From positions 1 through 14,949 of the forward strand of contig DATIYW010000149.1 of the NCBI GenBank assembly GCA_035517415.1: a DNA stretch of 14,949 nucleotides, read 5' to 3'. The DNA is from DATIYW01 sp035517415 (GTDB taxonomy: Bacteria; Acidobacteriota; Thermoanaerobaculia; Thermoanaerobaculales; Thermoanaerobaculaceae). Made by a program: the position numbers and the translations under genes. The notes under the pieces were generated by a model, which was given only the letters and a program-made list of their open reading frames with translations, was not told the DNA's origin and did not search any database. Positions 7,337-14,536 of this stretch are shown one piece after another; position 1 is the first letter of the stretch, and each line of letters begins with the position of its first letter.

Positions 7337-8671
7337 TCAGGTCCCTTCGCGCCAGCTCGCCAGGTACGCCTCCTGCTCGGCGGTGAGCGTGTCGATGGCG
7401 AGCCCCATCGTGGCGAGCTTGAGGCGCGCGATCTCGCGGTCGATCGCCTCCGGGAGACGGTAGACCTTCGGCTTGAGCTCGCCGGCGTGGTGCACGAGGT
7501 GCTCGGCGGCGAGCGCCTGGTTGGCGAACGACATGTCCATCACCGCCGCCGGGTGCCCTTCCGCGGCCGAGAGGTTGACGAGCCGGCCCTGGGCGAGCAC
7601 GTAGACCGTGCGCCCGTCCCGCATCCGGTAGCCCTCGACGAACGGCCGCGCCTCGGTCACGCCGGTCGATTCGCGGCGCAGGGCGGGCAGGTCGATCTCG
7701 ACGTCGAAGTGGCCGGAGTTGGCGACGATCGCGCCGTCCTTCATCGCCGCCACGTGCTCGGCGGTGATCACCCGGGTGTCGCCGGTGACGGTCACGAACA
7801 GGTCGCCGATTCGCGCCGCCTCGGCCATCGGCATCACCGCGTAGCCGTCCATCGCCGCCTCGAGCGCCCGCACCGGGTCGACCTCGGTGACCACGACCTT
7901 GGCGCCGTGGCCGTGCGCGCGGCTCGCCACGCCGCGCCCGCACCAGCCGTAGCCGGCCACCACCACCGTCGTCCCGGCGAGCAGCACGTTGGTGGCGCGC
8001 AGGATCCCATCCACGGTCGACTGGCCGGTGCCGTAGCGGTTGTCGAACAGGTGCTTGGTGTCGGAGTCGTTGACCGCGACGACGGGAAACCGCAGCACGC
8101 CGTCGCGCTCCATCGCCCGCAGCCGGATCACGCCGGTGGTCGTCTCCTCGGTCGAGCCGAGCACGCCGGCGACGATCCGCTGCCGCGCCGCGGCGTCGAG
8201 CGAGCGCGCGAACGCCTGCAGCTCCTCGTGTGCGTCGCCCATCTCGCCCCGAGCGATGAACAGCAGCGAGGAGACCAGGTCCGCGCCGTCGTCCATCGTG
8301 ATCGTCGGGGCGAACTCGAGGCACGCCCGGATGTGGCGGTAGTAGCGCGCGTTGTCCTCGCCCTTGACCGAAAACACCGCGACCCCATGCTCGGCGACGA
8401 GCGCGGCGGCGACGTCGTCCTGGGTGGAGAGCGGGTTGGAGGCGCACAGCCGCACCTCGGCGCCGCCCGCGACCAGCGTCCGCACCAGGTTCGCGGTCTC
8501 GGTGGTCACGTGGAGGCAGGCGGCGACCCGCTGGCCGGCGAGCGGCCGGTCCTTGGCGAAGCGCTGCCGGATCGAGGCGAGGACCGGCATGTGGCGGTCC
8601 GCCCAGGCGATGCGCCGGCTGCCGGCCGGCGCCATCGCGAGGTCGCGCACGTCGTGAGGGGGAAGTGTCAT
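7337..8671 (-). CDS. ahcY: Adenosylhomocysteinase (S-adenosyl-L-homocysteine hydrolase)
   Basis: A 444-residue NAD-dependent enzyme that reversibly splits S-adenosylhomocysteine into adenosine and homocysteine, keeping methyltransferases free of product inhibition and feeding the methionine cycle. Expected residues are visible: H54 and T56 (CLHVTTETA), STQDD 82-86, D128, E175 in STEETTTG, K206/D210/N211 in NDSDTKHLFDNRYGTGQS, the NAD loop AGYGWCGRG (239-247), H321 in GHFDVEID and H373 in EGHP. The lack of the roughly 40-residue insert, the NRYGTGQS wording and the ending SWREGT without the KxxxYRY tail put it in the short archaeal/thermophile-like class. GGAGG lies five bases before the ATG. 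It is transcribed alone, divergently from the ABC operon. Some archaeal relatives prefer S-inosylhomocysteine, so substrate is known only by family. Confidence 0.96.
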   Translation of the reverse strand: MTLPPHDVRDLAMAPAGSRRIAWADRHMPVLASIRQRFAKDRPLAGQRVAACLHVTTETANLVRTLVAGGAEVRLCASNPLSTQDDVAAALVAEHGVAVFSVKGEDNARYYRHIRACLEFAPTITMDDGADLVSSLLFIARGEMGDAHEELQAFARSLDAAARQRIVAGVLGSTEETTTGVIRLRAMERDGVLRFPVVAVNDSDTKHLFDNRYGTGQSTVDGILRATNVLLAGTTVVVAGYGWCGRGVASRAHGHGAKVVVTEVDPVRALEAAMDGYAVMPMAEAARIGDLFVTVTGDTRVITAEHVAAMKDGAIVANSGHFDVEIDLPALRRESTGVTEARPFVEGYRMRDGRTVYVLAQGRLVNLSAAEGHPAAVMDMSFANQALAAEHLVHHAGELKPKVYRLPEAIDREIARLKLATMGLAIDTLTAEQEAYLASWREGT

Positions 8672-8698
8672 CAGAGCCTCCAGGGAGCGCCGCAGCGC

Positions 8699-8723
8699 GG
8701 TCGAATCCTACCCGCGTTCGACC
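8699..8723. repeat. Inverted repeat in the ahcY leader
   Basis: GGTCGAA and TTCGACC form a perfect 7-bp dyad around an 11-base loop, 28 to 52 bases upstream of the ahcY ATG in the 105-bp divergent gap. In the ahcY mRNA it would be a stem-loop just above the ribosome site; as DNA it could be an operator. I cannot match it to the SAH riboswitch fold by eye. Confidence 0.35.
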
Positions 8724-8765
8724 TCCGCCGCCAGCCCCGTGAGAACAGCGGTGGGCCCGAAAGCG

Positions 8766-8771
8766 TATACC
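8766..8771 (+). promoter_or_regulatory. Candidate -10 box placing the ABC ATPase start at the mRNA 5' end
   Basis: TATACC lies five bases before the GTG at 8777, the normal distance from a -10 box to the transcription start. No Shine-Dalgarno sequence precedes this GTG, while the two following genes have strong GGAGG sites. A leaderless transcript is the simplest reading. The -35 region is poor (best AGAACA at 18 bp). The overlapping GTATAC palindrome could also serve ahcY on the other strand. Confidence 0.4.
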
Positions 8772-8776
8772 CCAAT

Positions 8777-9754
8777 GTGAGCCGGCCCGACCCCGCCATC
8801 GCCGTGACCGCTCTGGTGAAGGAGTTCCGCACCGCGCGGCGGCGCCTGCGCGCGCTCGACGGCGTCGACCTCGAGGTCGGCCGCGGCGAGGTGTTCGGCC
8901 TGCTCGGCGCCAACGGCGCGGGCAAGACGACGCTCGTCAAGATCCTGCTCGGCCTGGCGCGGCCGACCTCCGGCGCGGTGCGGGTGCGGGGGTGCGACCC
9001 GCGGCGCGCGGCCGCCCGAGCGCGCGTCGGCTACCTGCCGGAGGGGCACCGCTTCCCCGGCTACCTCCGCGCCGACGCGGCGCTGCGGCTGTTCGGGCGG
9101 CTGGCGGGCCTCCCCGAGGGCGCCCTCGACCGGCGCATCCCGGAGCTGCTCGAGCTCGTCGGCCTGGCGGACCGCGGCCACGACCGCGTCGGCCGCTACT
9201 CGAAGGGCATGACGCAACGGCTCGGCCTCGCCTGCGCCCTCCTCGACGAGCCGGAAGTGCTTTTCCTCGACGAGCCCACCGACGGCGTCGACCCGGTCGG
9301 CCGCCGCCACATCCGCGACATCCTGCTCGCGACCCGCGGCGAGGGCACCACGATCTTCATCAACTCGCACCTGCTCTCCGAGGTCGAACGGACCTGCGAC
9401 CGGGTCGCCATCCTCCACCACGGCCGAGTTGTCCGGCAGGGCTCGGTCGACGACCTCACCCACCCGACGCAGCGCTTCTCCGTGCGCCTGGGCGGGGGCG
9501 AGTTTCCGCCCGACGCGCGGCTGCGCGAGCTCGGCGCCGCGGTCGCGAGCCGCAACGGCTCGTACGAGCTCGACGTGCCGGACCTCGAGACGCTCAATCG
9601 TGTGGTCGACCTCCTCCGCGCCGAACGCCTGTTGATCGCGGAGGTGTCGCCGGTGCGCGCCGCGCTCGAGGACGTGTTCGTGGCGGCGGTCGAGGCCGAG
9701 GAGCGGGAACCGGCGCCCGGGCCGGCGGTGCACGCCGTGGGAGGCGCGCCGTGA
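8777..9754 (+). CDS. ABC exporter ATP-binding protein (NatA/DrrA-like)
   Basis: A 325-residue ATPase from the GTG at 8777. It has Walker A GANGAGKTT (44-52), a YLPEGHRFP segment in place of a classical Q-loop glutamine (usual in this subfamily), signature YSKGMTQRLG (141-150), Walker B VLFLDEPTDGVDP (161-173) with catalytic E166, and H-loop H198. After about residue 230 a C-terminal domain of about 95 residues follows, as in ABC-2 type exporters. It would power the adjacent permease at the inner membrane. Its TGA overlaps the permease GTG by 4 bp (GTGA), which implies translational coupling. The frame is open far upstream, but that part is the antisense of ahcY. The start is chosen because homology begins at about residue 8 and the GTG sits just after a -10-like box. 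The substrate cannot be read from the sequence. Confidence 0.92.
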   Translation: MSRPDPAIAVTALVKEFRTARRRLRALDGVDLEVGRGEVFGLLGANGAGKTTLVKILLGLARPTSGAVRVRGCDPRRAAARARVGYLPEGHRFPGYLRADAALRLFGRLAGLPEGALDRRIPELLELVGLADRGHDRVGRYSKGMTQRLGLACALLDEPEVLFLDEPTDGVDPVGRRHIRDILLATRGEGTTIFINSHLLSEVERTCDRVAILHHGRVVRQGSVDDLTHPTQRFSVRLGGGEFPPDARLRELGAAVASRNGSYELDVPDLETLNRVVDLLRAERLLIAEVSPVRAALEDVFVAAVEAEEREPAPGPAVHAVGGAP

Positions 9755-10581
9755 AGACCTGGGCGCTCGTCGTCGACACCTGGCGCGAGGCGTTCGCGCG
9801 CTACACCCTGCTCGGGTTCGCCGCGGTGTCGACGCTGTTCCTGCTGATCCTCACGTTCGCCCTCAACCTCGACATCGTCAACGGCACGCTCGCCGCCGGC
9901 TCGCTGTTCGGCAGGGCGTTCGAGATGCGCCACCGCACGCCCGAGATCGAAACCGTCGTCACCAGCGCGCTGTCGATCTTCGCCGGCATGCTCTACGTCC
10001 TCGGCGTGTTCCTCTCCGTCTTCGCCACCGGCTCGCAGGTGCCGAACCTGCAGCACCGCGGCACCGTCGACCTCTACCTCTCCCGCCCGATCGCCCGCGT
10101 CCACCTCCTCCTCGGCCGCTTCGTCGGCGCGGTCACGCTGGTCGGGGCGAACCTGCTGTTCCTGTGCGGCGGCGTCTTCCTCGTCCTCTCGCTCAAGACC
10201 AGGGTGTGGAACCCGCGCTTCCTGGTCGCGGCGGCCCTGATCCTCGTCGTCTTCCTGTCCTACCTCGGGTTCATGTACCTGATCGGGGTGCTGACCTCGT
10301 CGACCCCGCTCTCGATCATGCTGCCGTACGCGCTCTACGTGCTCTCGCTGCCCCTCGCCGCGCACGACCGGATCGCCGCGGCGATGGACTCCCGCCTCGG
10401 CGCCGGCGCGATCCACGCGCTCTACTGGATCCTGCCCAAGACGCCGGAGATCGGTCGCGACCTGACCGGGTTCGTCCTCGGCAAGCTCGCGCCCTCGGCG
10501 CTCCCGATCGTGACCACCGGCGCGTTCGGCGCGGTCTGCCTGGCCGCCGCCCTGGTCCTGTTCTCCCGCAAGAACTTCTAG
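9751..10581 (+). CDS. ABC-2 type exporter permease
   Basis: A 276-residue integral membrane protein with about six helices (near 18-40, 71-93, 122-148, 157-180, 184-203, 250-271). The cytoplasmic segment between helices 2 and 3 has DLYLSRPIARVHLLLGRF (107-124), a pattern common in ABC-2 permeases of the NatB/YhaP kind, where it contacts the ATPase. The GTG start overlaps the ATPase stop by 4 bp and has GGAGG six bases upstream. The TAG stop lies within the ribosome site of the next gene. One permease gene is present, so the transporter would be a homodimer with two ATPases. The outer loop between helices 1 and 2 (about 41-70) is the only sizeable extracytoplasmic part. The substrate is unknown. 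Confidence 0.9.
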   Translation: MKTWALVVDTWREAFARYTLLGFAAVSTLFLLILTFALNLDIVNGTLAAGSLFGRAFEMRHRTPEIETVVTSALSIFAGMLYVLGVFLSVFATGSQVPNLQHRGTVDLYLSRPIARVHLLLGRFVGAVTLVGANLLFLCGGVFLVLSLKTRVWNPRFLVAAALILVVFLSYLGFMYLIGVLTSSTPLSIMLPYALYVLSLPLAAHDRIAAAMDSRLGAGAIHALYWILPKTPEIGRDLTGFVLGKLAPSALPIVTTGAFGAVCLAAALVLFSRKNF

Positions 10582-10589
10582 GAGGCCCC

Positions 10590-11579
10590 ATGAGAAAGCC
10601 GCTCGTCGCCGCTGTGTCGCTCAACCTGCTCGCCGCCGCCGCGCTCGCCGCCCCGCCCGGAGTGGCCGACCTGCTGCGGATGGTCCCGCCCACCGCGCAG
10701 TTCGTCGTCGGGCTCGATGCGGCCGCGCTCCGCGCCCACCCCGCGGTGCAGAAGCTCCTGCTCGAGCACGCCAGCCGCGCCCACCTCGACGCCGACGCGG
10801 CGGCGTTCCTCGCCGAGGCCGGACTCGACCCGCTCCGCGACGTCAACGCGATGGTCGCCGCCGTGATCCCGGACGGCGCCACCTCCCACGGCGCGGCCGC
10901 GTTCGCCGGCCGCTTCGACCCCGAAGCCATGGGCGCGGCGCTGACCAAGCGCGGCGCGACGCCGACCACGCTCGGCGCGGTCCCGGGCTTCAGACTCCCG
11001 GAGGGCGAGCGCCACCACGGCGCCGCCGCCGTCCTCGCCCAGGTCTCGCGCGAAGTCGTGGTGGTCGGCAACGAGGCGGCGGTGGCGGCGATGCTGGCGC
11101 CGCGCCATGAGGCCAGCCCGTTGGTGGACAAGGCCGTCGCCGCGGGGCAGATCGATCCGCGGGCGCCGTTCTGGGCGGTGGGCACGATCCCGGCGTTTGC
11201 CCACCGGCACGCCGCGACGATGGATCGGCGCGCCGAGGACGAGGCCGATCACCCGCTCCACCACGTGCTGGCAGCCGCCGGAGTGGTGAAGAGCGTCGCG
11301 CTCCAGGCGTCCCTCGACGACTCGCTGCACATCTCCGGGGTCGCCTCCGCCGACACCGCAGAGAACGCGGAGCTGCTGCGCGACGCGGCGAAGGGCGCGC
11401 TCGCGGCGCTGCGCCTCGGCGCCCAGGACGAGCACCCGGAGCTGGTCGACGTGCTGCGCGGGGTGCAGGTGCGCGCCTCGGGCACGGACGTCGCGGTCTC
11501 GGGCGCGATCCCAGTCGCGCTGCTCGAGAAGCTCGCCGCCGAGCACTCCGGCGGCGGCCCGAAGCGGTCCGCGACTTAG
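10590..11579 (+). CDS. Secreted protein of unknown function, ABC exporter operon
   Basis: A 329-residue protein I do not recognise. The N-terminus is a clear Sec signal peptide: MRK, hydrophobic 5-20, Ala-rich with a likely cut near ALA/APP at 20-22. There is no lipobox cysteine and no further membrane segment, so it is probably periplasmic. The mature part is Ala-rich and opens with VPPTAQFVVGLDAAAL followed by an AHPAVQKLLLE helix. This resembles the general layout of secreted proteins with repeated alpha/beta units in Acidobacteriota and Planctomycetes, where a protein first asks how far a quantity exceeds a value in each unit, but no named domain is certain. Several His/Asp/Glu clusters occur (RHHAAT-type and EDEADHPLHH, about 210-230). 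GGAGG overlaps the permease stop, with the ATG four bases further on, so it is co-translated with the exporter. Confidence 0.85.
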   Translation: MRKPLVAAVSLNLLAAAALAAPPGVADLLRMVPPTAQFVVGLDAAALRAHPAVQKLLLEHASRAHLDADAAAFLAEAGLDPLRDVNAMVAAVIPDGATSHGAAAFAGRFDPEAMGAALTKRGATPTTLGAVPGFRLPEGERHHGAAAVLAQVSREVVVVGNEAAVAAMLAPRHEASPLVDKAVAAGQIDPRAPFWAVGTIPAFAHRHAATMDRRAEDEADHPLHHVLAAAGVVKSVALQASLDDSLHISGVASADTAENAELLRDAAKGALAALRLGAQDEHPELVDVLRGVQVRASGTDVAVSGAIPVALLEKLAAEHSGGGPKRSAT

Positions 11580-11591
11580 CCCGGAGACGTC

Positions 11592-11614
11592 GGCTCGACT
11601 CCCCGAGTCGAGCC
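11592..11614. terminator. Candidate bidirectional terminator hairpin
   Basis: GGCTCGACTC and GAGTCGAGCC pair over 10 perfect base pairs with a three-base loop, 12 bp after the stop of the secreted-protein gene and between two convergent genes. Neither strand has a T-run after it, so it is not a classical intrinsic terminator. A further palindrome (11620-11631) and a 6-bp stem (11664-11681) follow, so the whole 105-bp gap is hairpin-rich. Confidence 0.45.
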
Positions 11615-11684
11615 CCGCACCCGCGCGCGGGCTGCGCTTGTCAGGCTGCTTGGCGCCTGGGCGCCGGCGTGCTGCCGCCGGAGG

Positions 11685-13982
11685 TCAGGCCTTCGACAGC
11701 GCCTCGCCGCGCACCCCGGCGGCGAGCAAGGCGGTCGCCTCGTCCGCGGGCACCGGCTTGGAGAACAGCTCGCCCTGGCCGTAGCCGCAGCGCAGGGAGA
11801 GGAGCCGATCCCGCTGCTTCCGGGTCTCGATCCCTTCCGCCACCACCTCCTTGCCCAGGTTGTTGCCGAGGGTGACGATGGTGCGGACGATCTCCCACGA
11901 CTCCGGGTCGGTGTCGATCCGGCTGATGAACGAGTGGTCGATCTTGAGCGTGTCGATCTCGAAGCGCCGCAGGTAGGAGAGCGAGGAGTAGCCGGTGCCG
12001 AAATCGTCGATCGAGAGCTTGACGTCGAGGCCCTTGAGCTGCTGGAGCATGTCGGCCGCATAGCGGGCGTGCTCCATAATCACGCTCTCCGTGATCTCGA
12101 GCTTGAGGCTGCGGCCCCACACGCCGTAGGTGCGCAGCGTCCGGTCGATCTCCACCATCATGTCCGGGCGCAGGAACTGCACCCCGGAGACGTTGACGCT
12201 GACGGTGACCGGCGCGTCGGCGCGCGCCTGCTGGTTCCAGATCCGCAGCTGGCGGCACGCGGCGCGCAACACCAGGCGGTCGATGTCGACGATCAGGCCG
12301 GTCTCCTCCGCGACCGGCAGGAACTCCGCCGGGAGCAGCAAGCCCCGGTCCGGGTGCTGCCAGCGCACCAGCGCCTCGAAGCCGGTGATGCGGCCGCCGT
12401 CGAGGAGGACGATCGGCTGGTAGTGGACGAGGAACTCCTCCCGCTTCACCGCCCGGCGGAGCTCGGTCTCCAGCTTGAGGAGCGAGACCGCGCCGGCGTG
12501 CATGGCGTCGTCGAAGACGGCGAAGCTCGCCTTGCCCTGCGCCTTGGCGCGGTACATCGCGGTGTCGGCGTCGCGCAGGATGTCCTCCGGGCGCTCGTAG
12601 TGCGTCGAGCCGTAGGCGATGCCGATGCTGGCGCTGGAGAAGATCTCGTGCCCCTCGACGCTGAACGGGGCCTGCAGCTCGGCGAGGATGCGCTTGGCGA
12701 TCCGCGTCGCGTCGCTCGCCTCGGCGAGCCCCTCGAGCAGGACGGCGAACTCGTCGCCGCCGATGTGGACGACGGCGTTCCCGAAGCGGTGGGGCGCGTC
12801 CTGCGAGCGCAGGCTGGCGCGCAGGCGCCCCGCGACCGCCTTGAGGAGCTGGTCCCCGACCCGGTGGCCGAGGCTGTAGTTGACGTTCTTGAAGCGGTCG
12901 AGGTCGAGGAACAGCACCGCGAACGACCGCGAGCCCGCCTTCCCGGTCTGCTCCAGAGCATGGCCGAGGCGCTCGATCAGGAACCCACGGTTGGGGAGGC
13001 CGGTGAGCGGGTCGCGGTTCTTGAGCTCGGTGATGTCCCGATGCGACCCGACGATCCGGAACGGAGTGTCGGTGCGGTCGCGGAACGCCATGGCGCGGCA
13101 TAGCATGCAGCCGTAGGTGCCGTCGCGCAGGCGGAGGCGGTGCTCGTTCTCCAGGTGCGAGGCGCGGCCGGCGAGGTGGGCGGCGATGCCGGCGCGCAGC
13201 TGCGCGAGGTCCTCGGGATGGACGCGGCTGAACCACTCGTCGATGCCGCCGGCGAGCTCGTCCGGGGCGTAGCCGAGCATCGCTTTCCACTGCGAGGAGA
13301 ACACCACCTTGCCGCTGGCGAGGTCCCAGTCCCACCAGCCGTCGGCGATCCCCCGCTCGCCGGCCTCGGACAGCGACAGCACCGTCGGCAGAGGCGAGTC
13401 GGTCGTCACCGAGAGCGCCGTCCCGGCTGCGCGGGGCGAGGACGCCGCGCCGCCGCCGGGGTCGGTGCCGCTCGCTGCTTCTCCACCCGTCTCGTGATCG
13501 GACCGCGGGTCCGGCGCCCCGGCGTCGGCGCGGGCGCCCTCGCTGCCGTCGGCTGCCGTGGTGTCCCGCTCGACCGCGTGTTCGCGGGCACGTTCCCGCA
13601 CCAGCCGCTCCGCGATCGCCAACCGCACCGCGATCGCCTCCGGGGTGGCGGGCTTGACCAGGCAATCGTCGGTCGCGTCGAGCAGCGATTCCGCCGGGGA
13701 CGCCGATTGCCGAGGGGCGATCGCCACCACAACCGTCCGCCTGCCCCCGTGGCCGGCCCTGATGCGGCCGCAGATTCCGCCGGCGTCGGCGCGCAGCAGG
13801 TCGGCGGCGACCAGCAACAGCGGCTGGCGCTTGGCGTCGAAGGCGCTCCACGCGGCGTCGAGATCGACGCACGCCGTGACCGCGTGGCCGCGCGCGCGCA
13901 GTGCCTCCTCCAGATTGCGGCGGGAATGGCGGTCGTCGTCCACGAGCAGGACGTCGAACCCGACCGGGCGCACGTCGCTCAC
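11685..13982 (-). CDS. REC-PAS-GGDEF-EAL cyclic-di-GMP signalling protein
   Basis: A 765-residue soluble protein. An N-terminal receiver-like domain (9-125) has D15-D17, a possible acceptor D61 and K110, but Ala (A89) at the switch Thr/Ser. A low-complexity linker (about 135-205), a PAS domain (about 210-322), GGDEF (323-490) and EAL (500-755) follow. The cyclase motif IGGDEF (407-412) is intact; no RxxD inhibitory site precedes it. The phosphodiesterase has E536 in EALVRW, N597, E629/E632 in EITES, DDFGTGYSSL 659-668, K680, E716 in VAEGIET and Q736, so both activities look possible. Such tandem proteins usually make or destroy c-di-GMP depending on input. It starts at a GTG with AAGGG six bases upstream and lies downstream of the rRNA operon on the same strand. 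Targets such as motility or biofilm are not shown here. Confidence 0.94.
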   Translation of the reverse strand: MSDVRPVGFDVLLVDDDRHSRRNLEEALRARGHAVTACVDLDAAWSAFDAKRQPLLLVAADLLRADAGGICGRIRAGHGGRRTVVVAIAPRQSASPAESLLDATDDCLVKPATPEAIAVRLAIAERLVRERAREHAVERDTTAADGSEGARADAGAPDPRSDHETGGEAASGTDPGGGAASSPRAAGTALSVTTDSPLPTVLSLSEAGERGIADGWWDWDLASGKVVFSSQWKAMLGYAPDELAGGIDEWFSRVHPEDLAQLRAGIAAHLAGRASHLENEHRLRLRDGTYGCMLCRAMAFRDRTDTPFRIVGSHRDITELKNRDPLTGLPNRGFLIERLGHALEQTGKAGSRSFAVLFLDLDRFKNVNYSLGHRVGDQLLKAVAGRLRASLRSQDAPHRFGNAVVHIGGDEFAVLLEGLAEASDATRIAKRILAELQAPFSVEGHEIFSSASIGIAYGSTHYERPEDILRDADTAMYRAKAQGKASFAVFDDAMHAGAVSLLKLETELRRAVKREEFLVHYQPIVLLDGGRITGFEALVRWQHPDRGLLLPAEFLPVAEETGLIVDIDRLVLRAACRQLRIWNQQARADAPVTVSVNVSGVQFLRPDMMVEIDRTLRTYGVWGRSLKLEITESVIMEHARYAADMLQQLKGLDVKLSIDDFGTGYSSLSYLRRFEIDTLKIDHSFISRIDTDPESWEIVRTIVTLGNNLGKEVVAEGIETRKQRDRLLSLRCGYGQGELFSKPVPADEATALLAAGVRGEALSKA

Positions 13983-14313
13983 AGTTTGCCCTTTCGACTC
14001 CTCGCCGCCGCCGGCGGCGCGGTCAGAGCTGCGGGACGATCCGGGTTCGGCATGGGCGGTTTCGCTCTCGGCACGAACGACCGTGCGACGATCTTAACCC
14101 ACGACGACCCGACCGGCCACCAAGAGGACTCCACGCCAGGCGTGGTTCCGCCCCGTTCCAGGCCGGTGCGTCGGCCTCCGGCGCGCCGAAGTCTCATTGG
14201 TGGCGTGCATCAACAGGGGAGCAGGATGGCTGCTCGCAGACGTCATCGTGTCTCATGGGCGGCTAGCAAGCACAGGGGAGCAAGATCATACGGCATCGGG
14301 AGCGACACAAAGC
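13983..14313. other. Gene-free gap between rRNA terminator and the GGDEF-EAL gene
   Basis: I see no believable gene here. It holds a GC-only 14-base palindrome (14006-14019) in the leader of the GGDEF-EAL gene, a weak -10-like TAAGAT on the minus strand (14091-14096) without a matching -35, a 6-bp hairpin CCACGC-CAG-GCGTGG (14131-14145), and the imperfect direct repeat listed separately. Base composition falls toward the rRNA side. Confidence 0.6.
14192..14286. repeat. Two imperfect 36-bp direct repeats, 59-bp period
   Basis: Copy 1 is 14192-14227 and copy 2 is 14251-14286. They match at 28 of 36 positions by hand alignment, both starting TCTCAT and sharing the block ACAGGGGAGCA followed by (G/A)GAT. 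The 23 bases between copies are not repeated after copy 2. They lie just beyond the rRNA operon terminator. Function is unknown: a decayed duplication, a protein-binding pair or part of a small RNA would all fit. Confidence 0.6.
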
Positions 14314-14343
14314 GAAGGCCCCACGGTTGCCCGTGGGGCCTTC
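14314..14343 (-). terminator. rRNA operon terminator hairpin
   Basis: A perfect 13-bp GC-rich stem (GAAGGCCCCACGG on the minus strand) closed by a GCAA loop, a stable GNRA tetraloop on the transcript strand. It starts 7 bases after the 5S 3' end and is followed by GCTTTGTG, a broken T-run. Position and stability make it the rRNA operon terminator. Confidence 0.85.
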
Positions 14344-14350
14344 AATTTAC

Positions 14351-14470
<120 letters not shown>

Positions 14471-14536
14471 AACCGGACAAATTTCCAACTCAAAAGGGGT
14501 CTCCAAAGCTGTCACGCAAGAAGAACGGGAAATGTA

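Noticed and set aside
8672..8720. SAH riboswitch in front of ahcY
   Set aside because: GCGCTGCGGCG and a later GAGGCTC faintly recall the motif, but the order and the contact with the start codon do not fit by eye. An RF01057 covariance scan would decide.
7229..8776. A long N-terminal extension of the ABC ATPase frame
   Set aside because: This part is antisense to ahcY, His/Arg/Gly-rich, and lies outside the ABC domain. The GTG at 8777 fits the domain start.
11641..13872. A 743-codon minus-strand frame overlapping the GGDEF-EAL gene
   Set aside because: It is a frame-shifted shadow, Arg/Pro-rich and without domains. The overlapping frame has intact GGDEF and EAL motifs.
14192..14286. CRISPR array or tRNA in the repeat region
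   Set aside because: There are only two diverged copies with one spacer, and no cloverleaf or TTC-arm pattern could be drawn.
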